A DNA stretch of 64,000 nt from Ruegeria aquimaris (GCF_025751555.1 NZ_JAOWLB010000003.1:248001-312000); one strand, 5' to 3'; positions 39,027-48,470 are shown, counted from the first letter of the stretch. The notes: generated from the sequence alone by a model not told the origin. Translations and numbers: made by a program.

Positions 39027-41042
39027 TCAGGCCGCGATCAGACCGCGGCCTTTCAGCAGCGCCTCGACCCCCGGCAAGCGACCCCGGAAGGCAAGATAAA
39101 GCTCTTCGGCCTCACGCGATCCACCGGTCGACAGGATATGTCGCTCCAGCGCCTCGGCCCGCTCAGGATCGAACGCACCGCCCGCCTCTTCGAAGGCGGC
39201 AAAGGCGTCGGCATCCATCACCTCGGACCACATGTAGCTGTAATAGCCGGAGCTATAGCCGTCACCGGCAAAGACATGGGCAAAATGCGGGGTCGCGTGA
39301 CGCATGCCGATGGCGTGCGGCATGCCCAGCGCCGCCAGTACCTCGGCCTGTTTCTCCATCGGGTCGACCGGTGCCGGGCCGTCGTGGAATGCAAGGTCCA
39401 CCAGCGCCGAGGACACATATTCCACCGTCTGAAACCCCTGGTCGAAATTGGCAGCGCCCAACACCTTCTCCAGCATCGCCTGCGGCATCGGTTCCCCGGT
39501 CTCGGCATGGGTGGCGAATTCGCGCAGAACTTCGGGGACCTCCAGCCAGTGTTCGTAGAGCTGGCTGGGCAGTTCCACGAAATCGCGCGCCACCGAGGTG
39601 CCCGAAATGCTCTCATAGGTCACGTCGGACAGCATCTGGTGCAAGGCATGGCCGAACTCATGGAACAATGTCCGCGCATCGTCATAGGATAAAAGCGCGG
39701 GGTCCCCTTTGGCAAAGTTGCAGACATTGATCACAACCGGTGCCTGCACCTGCGGGAACCGCGCCTGCGACCGCATCGCCGAACACCAGGCACCCGAACG
39801 TTTGGACCCGCGGGCGAAATAGTCACCGATGAACACCGCCACATGCTGGCCATTGCGAATTACCTCCCAAGCGCGGCAATCGGCATGGTAGAGCGGCACA
39901 TTCAGCGGCCTGAACTCCAAGCCGAACAGGCGGTTGGCGCAGGCAAAGGCCGCCTCAATCATGCGGTCGAGTTGCAGATAGGGTTTCAGCGCGGCCTCGT
40001 CGAGATCATGGTCCGCCTTGCGCCGTTTCTCCGCGTAGAAATGCCAATCCCATGGTTCAAGATCACCATTGACGCCATCGGCATGCATCATTGCCGTCAG
40101 CACCTGCGCATCCGCCTCGGCGCGGGCGCGGGCGGGGTCCCAGACCTGCAACAGCAGATCGCGCACCCGCGCCGGTTCGCGCGCCATCTCGGTTTCCAAC
40201 TTGTACTGCGCAAAGCTGTCGTACCCCAACAGCCGCGCGCGCTCTTCGCGCAGGCGCAGGATCTCGGCAGCGATCGCCCGGTTGTCGGTCTCGCCTCCGT
40301 TGGCGCCGCGCGCGACCCAGGCGCGATAGGCGCGTTCGCGCAGGTCACGGCGGGGAGAGAATTGCAGAAACGGCACGATCAGCGAGCGCGACAGGGTGAC
40401 AACCGGCCCATCTGCCCCTTTCTCGGCACCGGCGGCGCGGGCGGCATCCACAACAAAGCCGGGCAGCCCGTCGAGATCGGCCTCACTCAGGGTCATGAAC
40501 CACTCCCGCTCATCTGCCAGCAGGTTCTGGGTGAACTGGGTCCCAAGGGTGGCCAACCGACCCTTGATCTCTTTCATCCGCGCCTCTTCCGGGCCGCTCA
40601 GCGCCGCGCCGGATCGCACGAAGCCGCGATGGGTCAGCATCAGCACCCGGTTCTGCTCGTCGGTCAGGTCCAGGGTCTCGCGCGCGTCCCACACGGCAGC
40701 GACGCGGGAAAACAGCGCCTTATTGGCCGAGATTTCGGAATAATGCGCGGCCAGTTTCGGTGAAAACTCGCGCTGCAAGGCCTCGCGGGCCGGATTGCTG
40801 TCGGCCCCGGCAACCGTAAAGAACACGCTCAGCACCCTGTCCAGCGCTTTACCCGCCGCTTCCAGCGCCTCGATCACATTGGCAAAGCTTGGTGATGCCG
40901 AGTTCTCGGCAATTGCCGCGATCTCCGCTCGGTGGGCGGCCAGCGCCTCCTCCAGCGCGGGGGCAAAATCTTCATCCTTGATCCGGTCGAACGGGGCGAT
41001 TTCGAACGGTGTCTGCCATTCGGCAAGAAGCGGGTTGGTCAT
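39027..41042 (-). CDS. M3-family zinc metallopeptidase (oligopeptidase A/Dcp type)
   Basis: 671-residue cytoplasmic peptidase. Zinc site HEFGHALHQMLSD (about residues 460-472) with a downstream Glu, and late segments YYSYMWSEVMDADAFAAF characteristic of PrlC/Dcp-like M3A enzymes. No signal peptide. Probably cleaves short peptides released by proteases. The ATG at 41042 follows AAGGAGATCCCG. It is divergent from the PLP enzyme gene. Choice between prlC and dcp is not possible here. Confidence 0.93.
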   Translation of the reverse strand: MTNPLLAEWQTPFEIAPFDRIKDEDFAPALEEALAAHRAEIAAIAENSASPSFANVIEALEAAGKALDRVLSVFFTVAGADSNPAREALQREFSPKLAAHYSEISANKALFSRVAAVWDARETLDLTDEQNRVLMLTHRGFVRSGAALSGPEEARMKEIKGRLATLGTQFTQNLLADEREWFMTLSEADLDGLPGFVVDAARAAGAEKGADGPVVTLSRSLIVPFLQFSPRRDLRERAYRAWVARGANGGETDNRAIAAEILRLREERARLLGYDSFAQYKLETEMAREPARVRDLLLQVWDPARARAEADAQVLTAMMHADGVNGDLEPWDWHFYAEKRRKADHDLDEAALKPYLQLDRMIEAAFACANRLFGLEFRPLNVPLYHADCRAWEVIRNGQHVAVFIGDYFARGSKRSGAWCSAMRSQARFPQVQAPVVINVCNFAKGDPALLSYDDARTLFHEFGHALHQMLSDVTYESISGTSVARDFVELPSQLYEHWLEVPEVLREFATHAETGEPMPQAMLEKVLGAANFDQGFQTVEYVSSALVDLAFHDGPAPVDPMEKQAEVLAALGMPHAIGMRHATPHFAHVFAGDGYSSGYYSYMWSEVMDADAFAAFEEAGGAFDPERAEALERHILSTGGSREAEELYLAFRGRLPGVEALLKGRGLIAA

Positions 41043-41164
41043 CGGGATCTCCTTTGCGGCTCAAGCTAGGAGCGCGCGCGGGGATGGTCCAGAGGGGCAA
41101 TGTCGCAAATCGGCTTGCATGTAGGTTTCATGCCCCTCACCCTCGGACCCAAGGAGGACGACCC

Positions 41165-42376
41165 ATGCACAAGACCAATCGCCCGACAGGCCCGATGACC
41201 ACCGCCATTCATGCGGGCGAGGCGCCGGACCCGGCCACGCTGGCCTCGGCGCCGCCTATTCACATGTCATCGACCTTTGTGTCCGAGGATATTTCGGGCT
41301 TTTCCGCTCATGACCTGACCCCGGACAGCCCTTATGCCTATTCCCGCTGGGCCAACCCGACCGTCGCGATGTTGGAGGCCAAGATCGCGGCAATGCAGGG
41401 GACAGAGGCCTGTTTATGCACCGCATCCGGCATGGCGGCGGCCACGGCGATCTTTTTCACCTTTTTGTCCGCGGGGGACCATGTGATCGTGTCGGATGTC
41501 TCCTATGCCGGCGTGGCGGAACTGGCCCGAGACACCCTGCCCAGGATGGGGATATCCGTTAGCACCGTGGACATGACCGATCTCGAGGCCCTGGCGGCCG
41601 CGATCCGCCCGGACACCCGGCTCATCCACACAGAAACGCCGGTCAACCCCATCGGACGCCTGACCGACTTGGCCGCCGTATCGGCCCTGGCGCGGCAGGC
41701 GGGCGCATTGCTCAGTTGTGATGCCACCTTTGCCTCGCCCATCGGGATGGATACCGTGGCGCTGGGCGTCGATCTGACCATGCATTCGGTGACCAAGTAC
41801 ATCTGCGGTCATGGCGATGCCGTTGCGGGTGCGGTTTGTGGTCGGGCCAATCTGGTCTCGAAAATGCGGGTCGAGGCCGCCATTCATCATGGCGGGGTCC
41901 TTTCGCCTTTCAACGCGTGGCTCATCGCACGCGGCGCGGCGACGCTGCCGCTGAGAATGAAGGCGCATGCCGCAGGCGCTCAGGCCGTAGCCGACTGGCT
42001 GGAGGCAGACCCGAGGGTGACCCGCGTCATCTATCCGGGCCTGCCCTCGCATCCGCAGGCGGATTTGGCGGCGCGGCAGATGTCCAACATGTCGGCGATG
42101 ATCTCGTTCCAGGTCGGCGATGCCGCAACCGGCGAGCGGATCGCGCGGCAAATGATCGAGCGGATGGAGATCATCCATTATGCCGTATCGCTGGGCCATC
42201 ACCGCAGCCTGATCTTCTGGATGGGAACCCAAGGGTTGATGGACAGCTCGTTCCGGCTCGAAGGCCGCCAACGCGAGGCCTACCGCGCCTTTGCCGGGGA
42301 TGGCATTTTCCGCCTGTCGGTCGGCCTTGAAGATCCCGAAGACCTGATTGCCGACCTCGACCGAGCATTGGGTTGA
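41165..42376 (+). CDS. PLP-dependent Cys/Met metabolism enzyme (cystathionine/methionine lyase family)
   Basis: 403 residues. PLP-binding Lys in LTMHSVTKYICGHGDAVAGAV (about residue 208), Tyr/Arg phosphate region SPYAYSRWANPTVAMLEAKIAAMQG, and late LGHHRSLIFWMGTQG. Family members cleave or form C-S bonds of cystathionine, methionine or homocysteine; the precise reaction (beta-lyase, gamma-lyase or gamma-synthase) is not clear from the residues seen. The ATG at 41165 is preceded by AAGGAGGACGACC. No SAM riboswitch recognised upstream. Confidence 0.88.
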   Translation: MHKTNRPTGPMTTAIHAGEAPDPATLASAPPIHMSSTFVSEDISGFSAHDLTPDSPYAYSRWANPTVAMLEAKIAAMQGTEACLCTASGMAAATAIFFTFLSAGDHVIVSDVSYAGVAELARDTLPRMGISVSTVDMTDLEALAAAIRPDTRLIHTETPVNPIGRLTDLAAVSALARQAGALLSCDATFASPIGMDTVALGVDLTMHSVTKYICGHGDAVAGAVCGRANLVSKMRVEAAIHHGGVLSPFNAWLIARGAATLPLRMKAHAAGAQAVADWLEADPRVTRVIYPGLPSHPQADLAARQMSNMSAMISFQVGDAATGERIARQMIERMEIIHYAVSLGHHRSLIFWMGTQGLMDSSFRLEGRQREAYRAFAGDGIFRLSVGLEDPEDLIADLDRALG

Positions 42377-42475
42377 AGTCTTTCGTCAGGCGCGATGGAA
42401 CTTGATCTGGCTTAAAGTGGAGTTCCACGACTTCTGCCAGAGTGGGTGCGCCTTTCCGCAAAGGGAGAATCACCC

Positions 42476-42925
42476 ATGGCCAAGAAGACTTCCGCCTTTC
42501 CCACCCCCGAAGCCTTTGCAGACATTCTCAAATCCCTGCAAGCTCCGGCACCGATGAATGCACTGGTCTCACCTCAGATGGAACAGTTCTGGGATGCCCA
42601 GGAAAAACTGCTGAGCGAATCCGAACGTTTCACCCGCCACTGGTTCGAACGGCGGCATGAGGCGATCCGAACGGCGCTGGATGCCGCCCGGACTGCAACC
42701 TCGGCAGAGCGACCAGACCCGGCCAAGACGATGGAGGCGATGGTCGAATGGCAACGCCATTCCGTCGAGCGGCTGGTCGAGGATGCCCGCGAATGGTTCG
42801 ACACGGTGTCGCGCTGCGCGGATTACGTGACCAAGACCGAAGCCGAAGCCGTCGAAGAAACGATCGGCGAGGCCAAGGAACTGGCCAGAAAGACGACCCG
42901 TTCGGCCAAGTCCGAACCGATCTGA
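42476..42925 (+). CDS. Phasin-like helical protein
   Basis: 149 residues from the ATG at 42476 (MAKKTSAFPTPEAFADIL) after AAGGGAGAATCACCC. Almost wholly alpha-helical with amphipathic repeats and an Ala/Lys-rich end (AEAVEETIGEAKELARKTTRSAKSE), as in phasins that coat polyhydroxyalkanoate granules. The match is by character rather than by firm motif. The universal stress protein gene follows 27 bases later on the same strand, so the two may form one unit. Confidence 0.7.
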   Translation: MAKKTSAFPTPEAFADILKSLQAPAPMNALVSPQMEQFWDAQEKLLSESERFTRHWFERRHEAIRTALDAARTATSAERPDPAKTMEAMVEWQRHSVERLVEDAREWFDTVSRCADYVTKTEAEAVEETIGEAKELARKTTRSAKSEPI

Positions 42926-42952
42926 TACGGGCAATCAAGGGAGGAGGACCAG

Positions 42953-43360
42953 ATGTACCGCAACATTCTTGTTCCGGTGGCTTTCGACGATGGTCACGAC
43001 ACGCAGGCGGCCTTTCTGGCCGCCCGCAAACTGGCCAGTGAAAACGCCAAGTTCACCGTTTTCCACGTGATGGAGGCGATACCAGCCTATGTCACCGCGC
43101 AGATACCCGCCGAAGTTATGGCGCGCAGTCACGACGACGCCCAAAAGGCTCTGACAGAAATGGCAGCCGGTCTGCCGGGCGCCTCGGCGGTCATGGCGGC
43201 AGGCCATGCCGGACGCGCCATTGTCGATCATGCCGCGGCGCATGACATCGACTGTATCGTCATCGCATCCCACAAGCCGGGCCTGGAGAACCTGTTGCTG
43301 GGGTCGACGGCCGACCGGGTGGTGCGGCACGCCAAATGTGCGGTGCATGTGATACGCTAG
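42953..43360 (+). CDS. Universal stress protein, UspA family
   Basis: 135-residue UspA-fold protein: MYRNILVPVAFDDGHDTQ at the start, a central GHAGRAIVDHAAAHDIDCIVIASH, and GLENLLLGSTADRVVRHAKCAVHVIR at the end, the last resembling the ATP-contact G-x(9)-GS-T region. It may bind ATP. Ends in CTAG, whose CTA is the reverse of the stop codon of the convergent MoeB-like gene. Confidence 0.9.
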   Translation: MYRNILVPVAFDDGHDTQAAFLAARKLASENAKFTVFHVMEAIPAYVTAQIPAEVMARSHDDAQKALTEMAAGLPGASAVMAAGHAGRAIVDHAAAHDIDCIVIASHKPGLENLLLGSTADRVVRHAKCAVHVIR

Positions 43361-44400
43361 CTTTGCGTCGACCCGCCGCAGGCTGGACAATCTGATCGCC
43401 GGGTCAGGCGGATCTTGCGGCTTTCTACGTAGAGCGCGTCATAGATCAGCATCTCTCCCTTCAGGGCCATTCCGGCCCCGGTGATCAGCTTGATCGTCTC
43501 GACCGCCATCATCGCGCCCACCACGCCGGGCAGCGGGCCGATGACGCCCGCCTCGGAACACGACGGCGCCAGGCCGGGTGCGGGCGCCTCTGGAAAGATG
43601 CACTGGTAACATGGCCCGTGGTCGGCCGGGTGGAAAACGCTGAGCTGCCCCTCCCATTGCGCCAACGCGCCCGAAACCAGCGGTTTGCCTTGCACAACCG
43701 CGACCCGGTTAGCCAGATAGCGTGTCGCAAAATTGTCTGTGCCGTCGAGGATCAGATCGTATTCAGCAAAAAGCGCCTCTGCGATTTCTTCGGTCAGCCG
43801 CCTGTGATAGGGGCGAACCACAACATTGGGGTTCTGCGCCTCCATCGCCGCCTTGGCGGAAAAAACCTTGGGCACGCCGATATCGGCATCGCGATGGATT
43901 ACCTGTCGTTGCAGGTTGGCATTCTCGACCACGTCGTCATCGATAACGCCGATGGTGCCAACTCCGGCCGCAGCCAGATATTGAAGCGCAGGCGCACCCA
44001 GCCCGCCCGCGCCAATGACCAGCACCTTGGCCTGTTTCAGCTTTTTCTGCCCCGGCCCGCCCAGTTCGCGCAACACGATATGGCGGGCATACCGGTCAAG
44101 CTCCGTTTCGGAGAACAGTGCAGGTTTTGCCGGCACGGTCTCCGGTTGCGCCCGTGACTTGAGCCAACTCAGCAATCGCCCATACGTCAGGGCCAACGCG
44201 GCAAAGCCGCCGATCAGCAGCCACAACGCCGGTGACTGCCCTGTCGCCATGCGAACGGGATGACCATCCGGCAGGGCGAACTGCGCCAGCATTACCAGCA
44301 CGAACAGCGCCACCATCAGGCCGATCCGGGCCTGCCGCGATACGCCCATTGCCAGGCCTACGCCCCAAAGAACTGCCGCAAGCCCCAGAACCAGAAGCAT
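43357..44400 (-). CDS. moeB: ThiF/MoeB-family E1-like adenylyltransferase with membrane anchor
   Basis: 347 residues. Two to three hydrophobic segments precede the enzyme domain (LVLGLAAVLWGVGLAMG, GLMVALFVLVMLAQFAL, LWLLIGGFAALALTYG), then RYARHIVLRELGGPGQKKL, the nucleotide motif VLVIGAGGLGAPALQYLAAAG, ILDGTDNFATRYLANR, and two Cys pairs (CYQC and CPAC) that bind zinc. It adenylates the C-terminus of a sulfur carrier such as MoaD or ThiS. A membrane-bound form is unusual. No rhodanese domain follows. It overlaps dut by 1 base. Confidence 0.88.
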   Translation of the reverse strand: MLLVLGLAAVLWGVGLAMGVSRQARIGLMVALFVLVMLAQFALPDGHPVRMATGQSPALWLLIGGFAALALTYGRLLSWLKSRAQPETVPAKPALFSETELDRYARHIVLRELGGPGQKKLKQAKVLVIGAGGLGAPALQYLAAAGVGTIGVIDDDVVENANLQRQVIHRDADIGVPKVFSAKAAMEAQNPNVVVRPYHRRLTEEIAEALFAEYDLILDGTDNFATRYLANRVAVVQGKPLVSGALAQWEGQLSVFHPADHGPCYQCIFPEAPAPGLAPSCSEAGVIGPLPGVVGAMMAVETIKLITGAGMALKGEMLIYDALYVESRKIRLTRRSDCPACGGSTQS

Positions 44401-44855
44401 CAGACGCGCCCCGTCGACCCGAAACCACCTGAGCCCCGGGCGGTTTCATCCAGGGTTTCCGCCTCCTCGAATACCGCTTGCAGCACGGGGGCGACCACCA
44501 GTTGTGCAATTCGCTCACCGTGCCGAACCGTGAACGGTTCGGTCCCGGCATTCAGCAGGATCACGCCCAGCGGGCCACGGTAATCGCTGTCGATGGTGCC
44601 GGGCGTATTGGGCAGGGTGATCCCGTGTTTCAACGCCAGGCCGGACCGGGGGCGGACCTGAATCTCGTATCCCTGCGGTATCTCGACCCGCAGCCCGGTC
44701 GGGATCAAGGCCCGCGCCCCGGGCGCCAGCACGACAGATCCGCGATCCGGCAGATTGGCCCGCACATCGGCGCCAGCCGCGCCTGCGGTTTCATACGAGG
44801 GCAAGGCAATATCCGCATCCGTGCCCTCGTCTCGGCTTACCCGTATCGAAACCAT
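44400..44855 (-). CDS. dut: Deoxyuridine 5'-triphosphate nucleotidohydrolase (dUTPase)
   Basis: 151-residue trimeric dUTPase hydrolysing dUTP to dUMP. Motifs in order: [41 protein letters not shown] and GGFGSTGR. The ATG at 44855 follows AGGGAATAAG. The gene lies 9 bases behind coaBC and overlaps the MoeB-like gene by one base, so all three are one transcription unit; coaBC-dut is a frequent neighbourhood. Confidence 0.97.
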   Translation of the reverse strand: MVSIRVSRDEGTDADIALPSYETAGAAGADVRANLPDRGSVVLAPGARALIPTGLRVEIPQGYEIQVRPRSGLALKHGITLPNTPGTIDSDYRGPLGVILLNAGTEPFTVRHGERIAQLVVAPVLQAVFEEAETLDETARGSGGFGSTGRV

Positions 44856-44864
44856 CTTATTCCC

Positions 44865-46070
44865 TCATGATCCCGCACGACCGAACGCCTCGGCAATCCG
44901 GAGCGCTAGCCTTTCGGCCACCTGATCCTTGCCCATGCGCGGCCATTCCTCGGCCCCGCTATCCGAAATCAGGATGACCGCGTTTTCGCTGCCGCCCATG
45001 ATGCCGGTTGCCGGGCTGACGTCATTGGCAACGATCCAGTCACACCCCTTGCGCAGACGTTTGGCCGTCGCATTCTCGACCACGTCATTGGTCTCGGCCG
45101 CAAACCCGACCACGAGTCTTGGGCGGCCCTGCTCCAACCGGCTCACGCGTTTCAGGATATCCGGGTTTTCGGCGAACTCCAGCACCGGTAGCCCGTCTTT
45201 CGATTTCTTCAGCTTGCGGTCCGAGGCGCTGGCAACCCGCCAGTCCGCCACCGCCGCCGCGAACACCCCCGCATCCACGGGCAGCGCCGCATCGACGGCC
45301 GCGTCCATCTCGCGCGCGCTTTCCACCCGCACCACATGCACGCCCTGGGGCGGCGGCACGCTTGCCGGGCCGGTGACAAAGATCACCTCGGCCCCCAATG
45401 CCGCCAAAGCACGAGCAACGGCTGTCCCTTGGGCACCAGAAGACCGATTGGCAATGTAGCGTACCGGGTCGATCGGTTCGTGCGTCGGGCCCGAGGTCAC
45501 CAGAATACGGCGCCCCTTCAAAGGACCGTCGCCCAGGGCTTTCTCAACTGCGGCCACGATCTCCAACGGTTCGGCCATCCGGCCCGGTCCGTACTCACCA
45601 CAGGCCATGTCGCCCTCGTTCGGACCCACGAACCGGATTCCATCCCTGGCCAGCTGATCCCGGTTGCGCCGGGTCGCCGGGTGCTGCCACATGCGCACAT
45701 TCATCGCGGGCGCCACAAGCACCGGCGTATCGGTCGCCATCAGCAGGGTAGAGGCAAGGTCATTGGCCAGTCCGGCCGTCATCTTGCCCATCAGATCGGC
45801 CGTGGCCGGGGCAACCACTACAAGGTCGGCGGAACGCGACAGCTGGATATGCCCCATCTCGGCCTCGTCCGTCAGGTCGAAAAGGTCGCGATACGCCTTC
45901 TCGCCCGCCAGCGCGGAAACCGACAACGGGGTCACGAACTCTTCGGCAGCTGGCGTCAAGACAGGTGTCACCGCCGCCCCGCGTTCGCGCAAGCGCCGGA
46001 TCAGGTCCAGCGTCTTGTAGGCGGCGATGCCGCCCCCGATGATCAGAAGGATACGTTTGGATGCCAGCAT
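44865..46070 (-). CDS. coaBC: Bifunctional phosphopantothenoylcysteine decarboxylase/synthetase
   Basis: 401 residues joining two coenzyme A steps. CoaC part: IGGGIAAYKTLDLIRRL, the catalytic His region MGHIQLSRSADLVVVAPATA, and the PAMNVRMW loop. CoaB part from about residue 190: TSGPTHEPIDPVRYIANRSSG and VGFAAETNDVVENA. The ATG at 46070 (MLASKRILLIIGGG) is preferred over a TTG at 46091. First gene of the coaBC-dut-moeB unit. Confidence 0.96.
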   Translation of the reverse strand: MLASKRILLIIGGGIAAYKTLDLIRRLRERGAAVTPVLTPAAEEFVTPLSVSALAGEKAYRDLFDLTDEAEMGHIQLSRSADLVVVAPATADLMGKMTAGLANDLASTLLMATDTPVLVAPAMNVRMWQHPATRRNRDQLARDGIRFVGPNEGDMACGEYGPGRMAEPLEIVAAVEKALGDGPLKGRRILVTSGPTHEPIDPVRYIANRSSGAQGTAVARALAALGAEVIFVTGPASVPPPQGVHVVRVESAREMDAAVDAALPVDAGVFAAAVADWRVASASDRKLKKSKDGLPVLEFAENPDILKRVSRLEQGRPRLVVGFAAETNDVVENATAKRLRKGCDWIVANDVSPATGIMGGSENAVILISDSGAEEWPRMGKDQVAERLALRIAEAFGRAGS

Positions 46071-46148
46071 GTCCGCGCCATTTTTCCCCAAGGATCGGCC
46101 CGAACTTAGGAGAGGCAGCGCCCAAGCGCCAGCGGATAATCCCCAGCC

Positions 46149-46973
46149 TCAGCTCTTGTCGAATGCCGCACAGGGGTCTTCGCGCGGCGCTGCCGGGCTG
46201 TCGATCACCGCGTCAAAGGTCCCTTCGATGGCGCCCTCTTCGGACTGGCCCAGCGTGAAGACCCGCAGCCCGGGCTGGACCCGGGAAAGGAAGACCGGAA
46301 TGCCGCGATCGCTGCGGGCATGCCCATTGCCGGTGATCACCGCAATCGGGCCGCCGGTTTCCTCGTACGCTCGCAGGATCGCGCGAGCGAGAACCGCATC
46401 CCGCAAACGCTGAACCGCAACCAGTTTCGGAAGCATTTCCGGCGGCATCGCGTTGCAATGCGATACCTGTTGATCTGCCTCGCGGGCTGCCTGTTCCTCG
46501 TCCGGAAGCGGAACACCAAGGCCAAATCGCGCGGCATCTGCACCCAGCGCCGCAGCCGCGCCGGTTTCCATCGCCGCACGCGCCGCCGTGCGCGGCACCA
46601 GCGCGCCATATACGGGGGCGTCAGCGGCCTGAAACACCGGCAAGTACATCGCCAGCGGCGGCCAACCCAGTTCGGCCCATTGCAGGATACGAGCCAATTC
46701 CTCGGGGTCCTGAACGGCCTTGCGAGTCAGCCGGGCCGCACCCTCTTCGGACAGCATTTCCCAGACTACGGCGGATGGCGCGAGCGCCGTTACCGCCTCG
46801 GCCTGGACAAGATGATGCTGCGGGTTGTCGTGGGTCTCGCCCAGAATAACCACATCGGCCTGACGCATGTCGTTGAGAACATCCGCCGGGATCAGATCAC
46901 CAGACATGGCCGCCCTGACAGGCGCGACCAGAAACAGAACAAGGGCAAGGCCCGGAATCGCAATGGCTTTCAT
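46149..46973 (-). CDS. ChaN-family haem-binding/uptake-type protein
   Basis: 274 residues with a signal peptide MKAIAIPGLALVLFLVAPVRAA. The family core is ADVVILGETHDNPQHHLVQ (residues about 39-57) with the GETHD motif, and AVITGNGHARSDRGIP near the end. ChaN (DUF399) of Campylobacter binds haem, but members form part of the EreA/Tiki metallopeptidase-like superfamily, so function here is open. A lipobox Cys is absent. The gene overlaps rpoH upstream by 4 bases on the same strand, suggesting coexpression with the heat-shock sigma factor. Confidence 0.85.
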   Translation of the reverse strand: MKAIAIPGLALVLFLVAPVRAAMSGDLIPADVLNDMRQADVVILGETHDNPQHHLVQAEAVTALAPSAVVWEMLSEEGAARLTRKAVQDPEELARILQWAELGWPPLAMYLPVFQAADAPVYGALVPRTAARAAMETGAAAALGADAARFGLGVPLPDEEQAAREADQQVSHCNAMPPEMLPKLVAVQRLRDAVLARAILRAYEETGGPIAVITGNGHARSDRGIPVFLSRVQPGLRVFTLGQSEEGAIEGTFDAVIDSPAAPREDPCAAFDKS

Positions 46974-47848
46974 GCCAGGAAGTGTTGCACCTCACGCGAC
47001 TGCGCTTCAAGGCTCTTGCGCATCTTGGCAAAGGCCGCCGCTTCAAGCTGACGCACCCGCTCCTTGCTGAGGCCTAGTTCCTCACCCAGGCTTTCGAGTG
47101 TCCGCGGCTCTTCGCGCAACTTGCGCTCGCGCACAATGAACCGTTCGCGGTCGTTCAGCGCCTTCATCGCCGTCAGCAACCATTCACGCAGTTGGGCGTT
47201 GTCATGGGCGTGCTCGACAAGCTCGGCCGCCTGTGCTCCGTCATCTTCCAGCGCCTCGATCCATTCGCGCCCTTCCTCGTCCGAGGCCTGCGTCGCGTTC
47301 AGCGAAAAGTCTGACCCGGACAACCGTCCGTCCATCATCTCGACATCGCGCAAGGGCACACCGATTTCCGATGCGATCATCTGGTGCAACTGATGCTGGT
47401 CGAGCGCGGTTCCGTCCGACGCCGCCTCGCGCTCCAGCCGCGCCTGAACCCGTCGCATGTTGAAAAACAGGGATTTCTGGCTGCTGGTCGATCCGGTCCG
47501 CACCATCGACCAGTTCCGCATCACATAGTCCTGAATGCTGGCCTTGATCCACCAGACCGCGTAGGTCGAAAACCGGACCCCCCGATCCGGATCGAACTTG
47601 TCAGCCGCCTTCATCAGCCCCAGACCCGCCTCCTGGATCAGATCGTTCATCGGCGCGCCATAGCGGCGGAACCGCGCCGCCATCGAGATCGCCAGCCGCA
47701 TATAGGCGTTGATCAGGCGGTGCAGCGCCTGTTCGTCACGCTGGTCTCGCCAGGCATAGGCCAGTTTTAACTCCGTCTCAGCATCCAGCAATTCGGCCTT
47801 CATCGCCTGCCGGGACATGCTTGTATCTCTTGGGCTATCCAGTGCCAT
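46970..47848 (-). CDS. rpoH: RNA polymerase sigma-32 factor (RpoH type)
   Basis: 292 residues. Region 2: LINAYMRLAISMAARFRRYGAP, DLIQEAGLGLMKAADKFDPDRGVRFSTYAVWWIKASIQDYV; RpoH box QKSLFFNMRR close to the QRKLFFNLR consensus; region 4: LRSL-like LESLGEELGLSKERVRQLEAAAFAKMRK. Drives heat-shock or, in Rhodobacteraceae with two copies, singlet-oxygen and stress genes. The ATG at 47848 follows GGGGAGTGATGA. The Asp/Glu-rich insertion in the middle (EGREWIEALEDDGAQA) is typical for RpoHII-like forms, but I cannot decide which copy. Confidence 0.93.
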   Translation of the reverse strand: MALDSPRDTSMSRQAMKAELLDAETELKLAYAWRDQRDEQALHRLINAYMRLAISMAARFRRYGAPMNDLIQEAGLGLMKAADKFDPDRGVRFSTYAVWWIKASIQDYVMRNWSMVRTGSTSSQKSLFFNMRRVQARLEREAASDGTALDQHQLHQMIASEIGVPLRDVEMMDGRLSGSDFSLNATQASDEEGREWIEALEDDGAQAAELVEHAHDNAQLREWLLTAMKALNDRERFIVRERKLREEPRTLESLGEELGLSKERVRQLEAAAFAKMRKSLEAQSREVQHFLA

Positions 47849-47948
47849 TCATCACTCCCCAATGTCCGGCGCCAAACTTGACTTTTATCTCGGTCGTATT
47901 GTCCTTACGCAGAGCTTAGGATTGCGGATCACCTGAAAGGTAAGAATT

Positions 47949-48470
47949 TTGCATCCCAAATACACCTTGATTATTGGCGGCGCGGCATCGGGCAAATCCG
48001 CCTTTGCAGAGGAACTGGTTGTAGCGACTGGGAAATCCCGGAAATATTTCGCGACTTCACAAGTGTTTGATCAGGAAATGCGCAGCAAGGTGGACCGGCA
48101 TCTGGTGCAACGCGGCGCCGGTTGGGACACCATCGAGGAGCCACTTGAGCCGGGACCGGCTCTGTCGGCGCTTTCTGAGACCGATGTCTGCCTGTTCGAT
48201 TGCGCCACGATGTGGCTGAGCAACCAGATGCTGGCCGGCGCCGATCTCGAGGCTGCCCAATACCGGCTGCTCGACGCAATCCGCGCCTGCCCGGCACAGC
48301 TTGTCATGGTCACGAACGAGGTTGGGCATGGCATCGTTCCGGACAATGCGCTGGCCCGGCAGTTTCGCGAGGCACAGGGGCGGCTCAACATCGCGCTTGC
48401 GGCAGAGGCCGATCTTGTGGTGCTGGTAACGGCCGGCCTGCCTCTGGTCCTCAAGGGACAGTTGCCATGA
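47949..48470 (+). CDS. cobU: Adenosylcobinamide kinase / adenosylcobinamide-phosphate guanylyltransferase
   Basis: 173-residue bifunctional enzyme of the lower-ligand assembly of vitamin B12. P-loop GGAASGKSAFAE at residues 11-22, TMWLSNQM and TNEVGHGIVPDNALARQFREAQGRLN are all standard. The start is a TTG at 47949 behind AAAGGTAAG; no ATG gives a full P-loop region. It overlaps the phosphatase gene by 4 bases. Divergent from rpoH with 100 bases between; no cobalamin riboswitch recognised in that short gap. Confidence 0.93.
   Translation: MHPKYTLIIGGAASGKSAFAEELVVATGKSRKYFATSQVFDQEMRSKVDRHLVQRGAGWDTIEEPLEPGPALSALSETDVCLFDCATMWLSNQMLAGADLEAAQYRLLDAIRACPAQLVMVTNEVGHGIVPDNALARQFREAQGRLNIALAAEADLVVLVTAGLPLVLKGQLP

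Noticed and set aside
39843-40763. 306-codon open frame inside the M3 peptidase region, other strand
   Set aside because: Shadow of the peptidase; composition is rich in Arg, Gln and His as in antisense frames.
41043-41164. Possible SAM-responsive riboswitch before the Cys/Met PLP enzyme
   Set aside because: The region has none of the conserved SAM-II or SAM-I core segments that I could recognise.
47849-47948. Possible cobalamin riboswitch before cobU
   Set aside because: The gap is only 100 bases and lacks a B12-box-like sequence; the rpoH promoter must also fit there.
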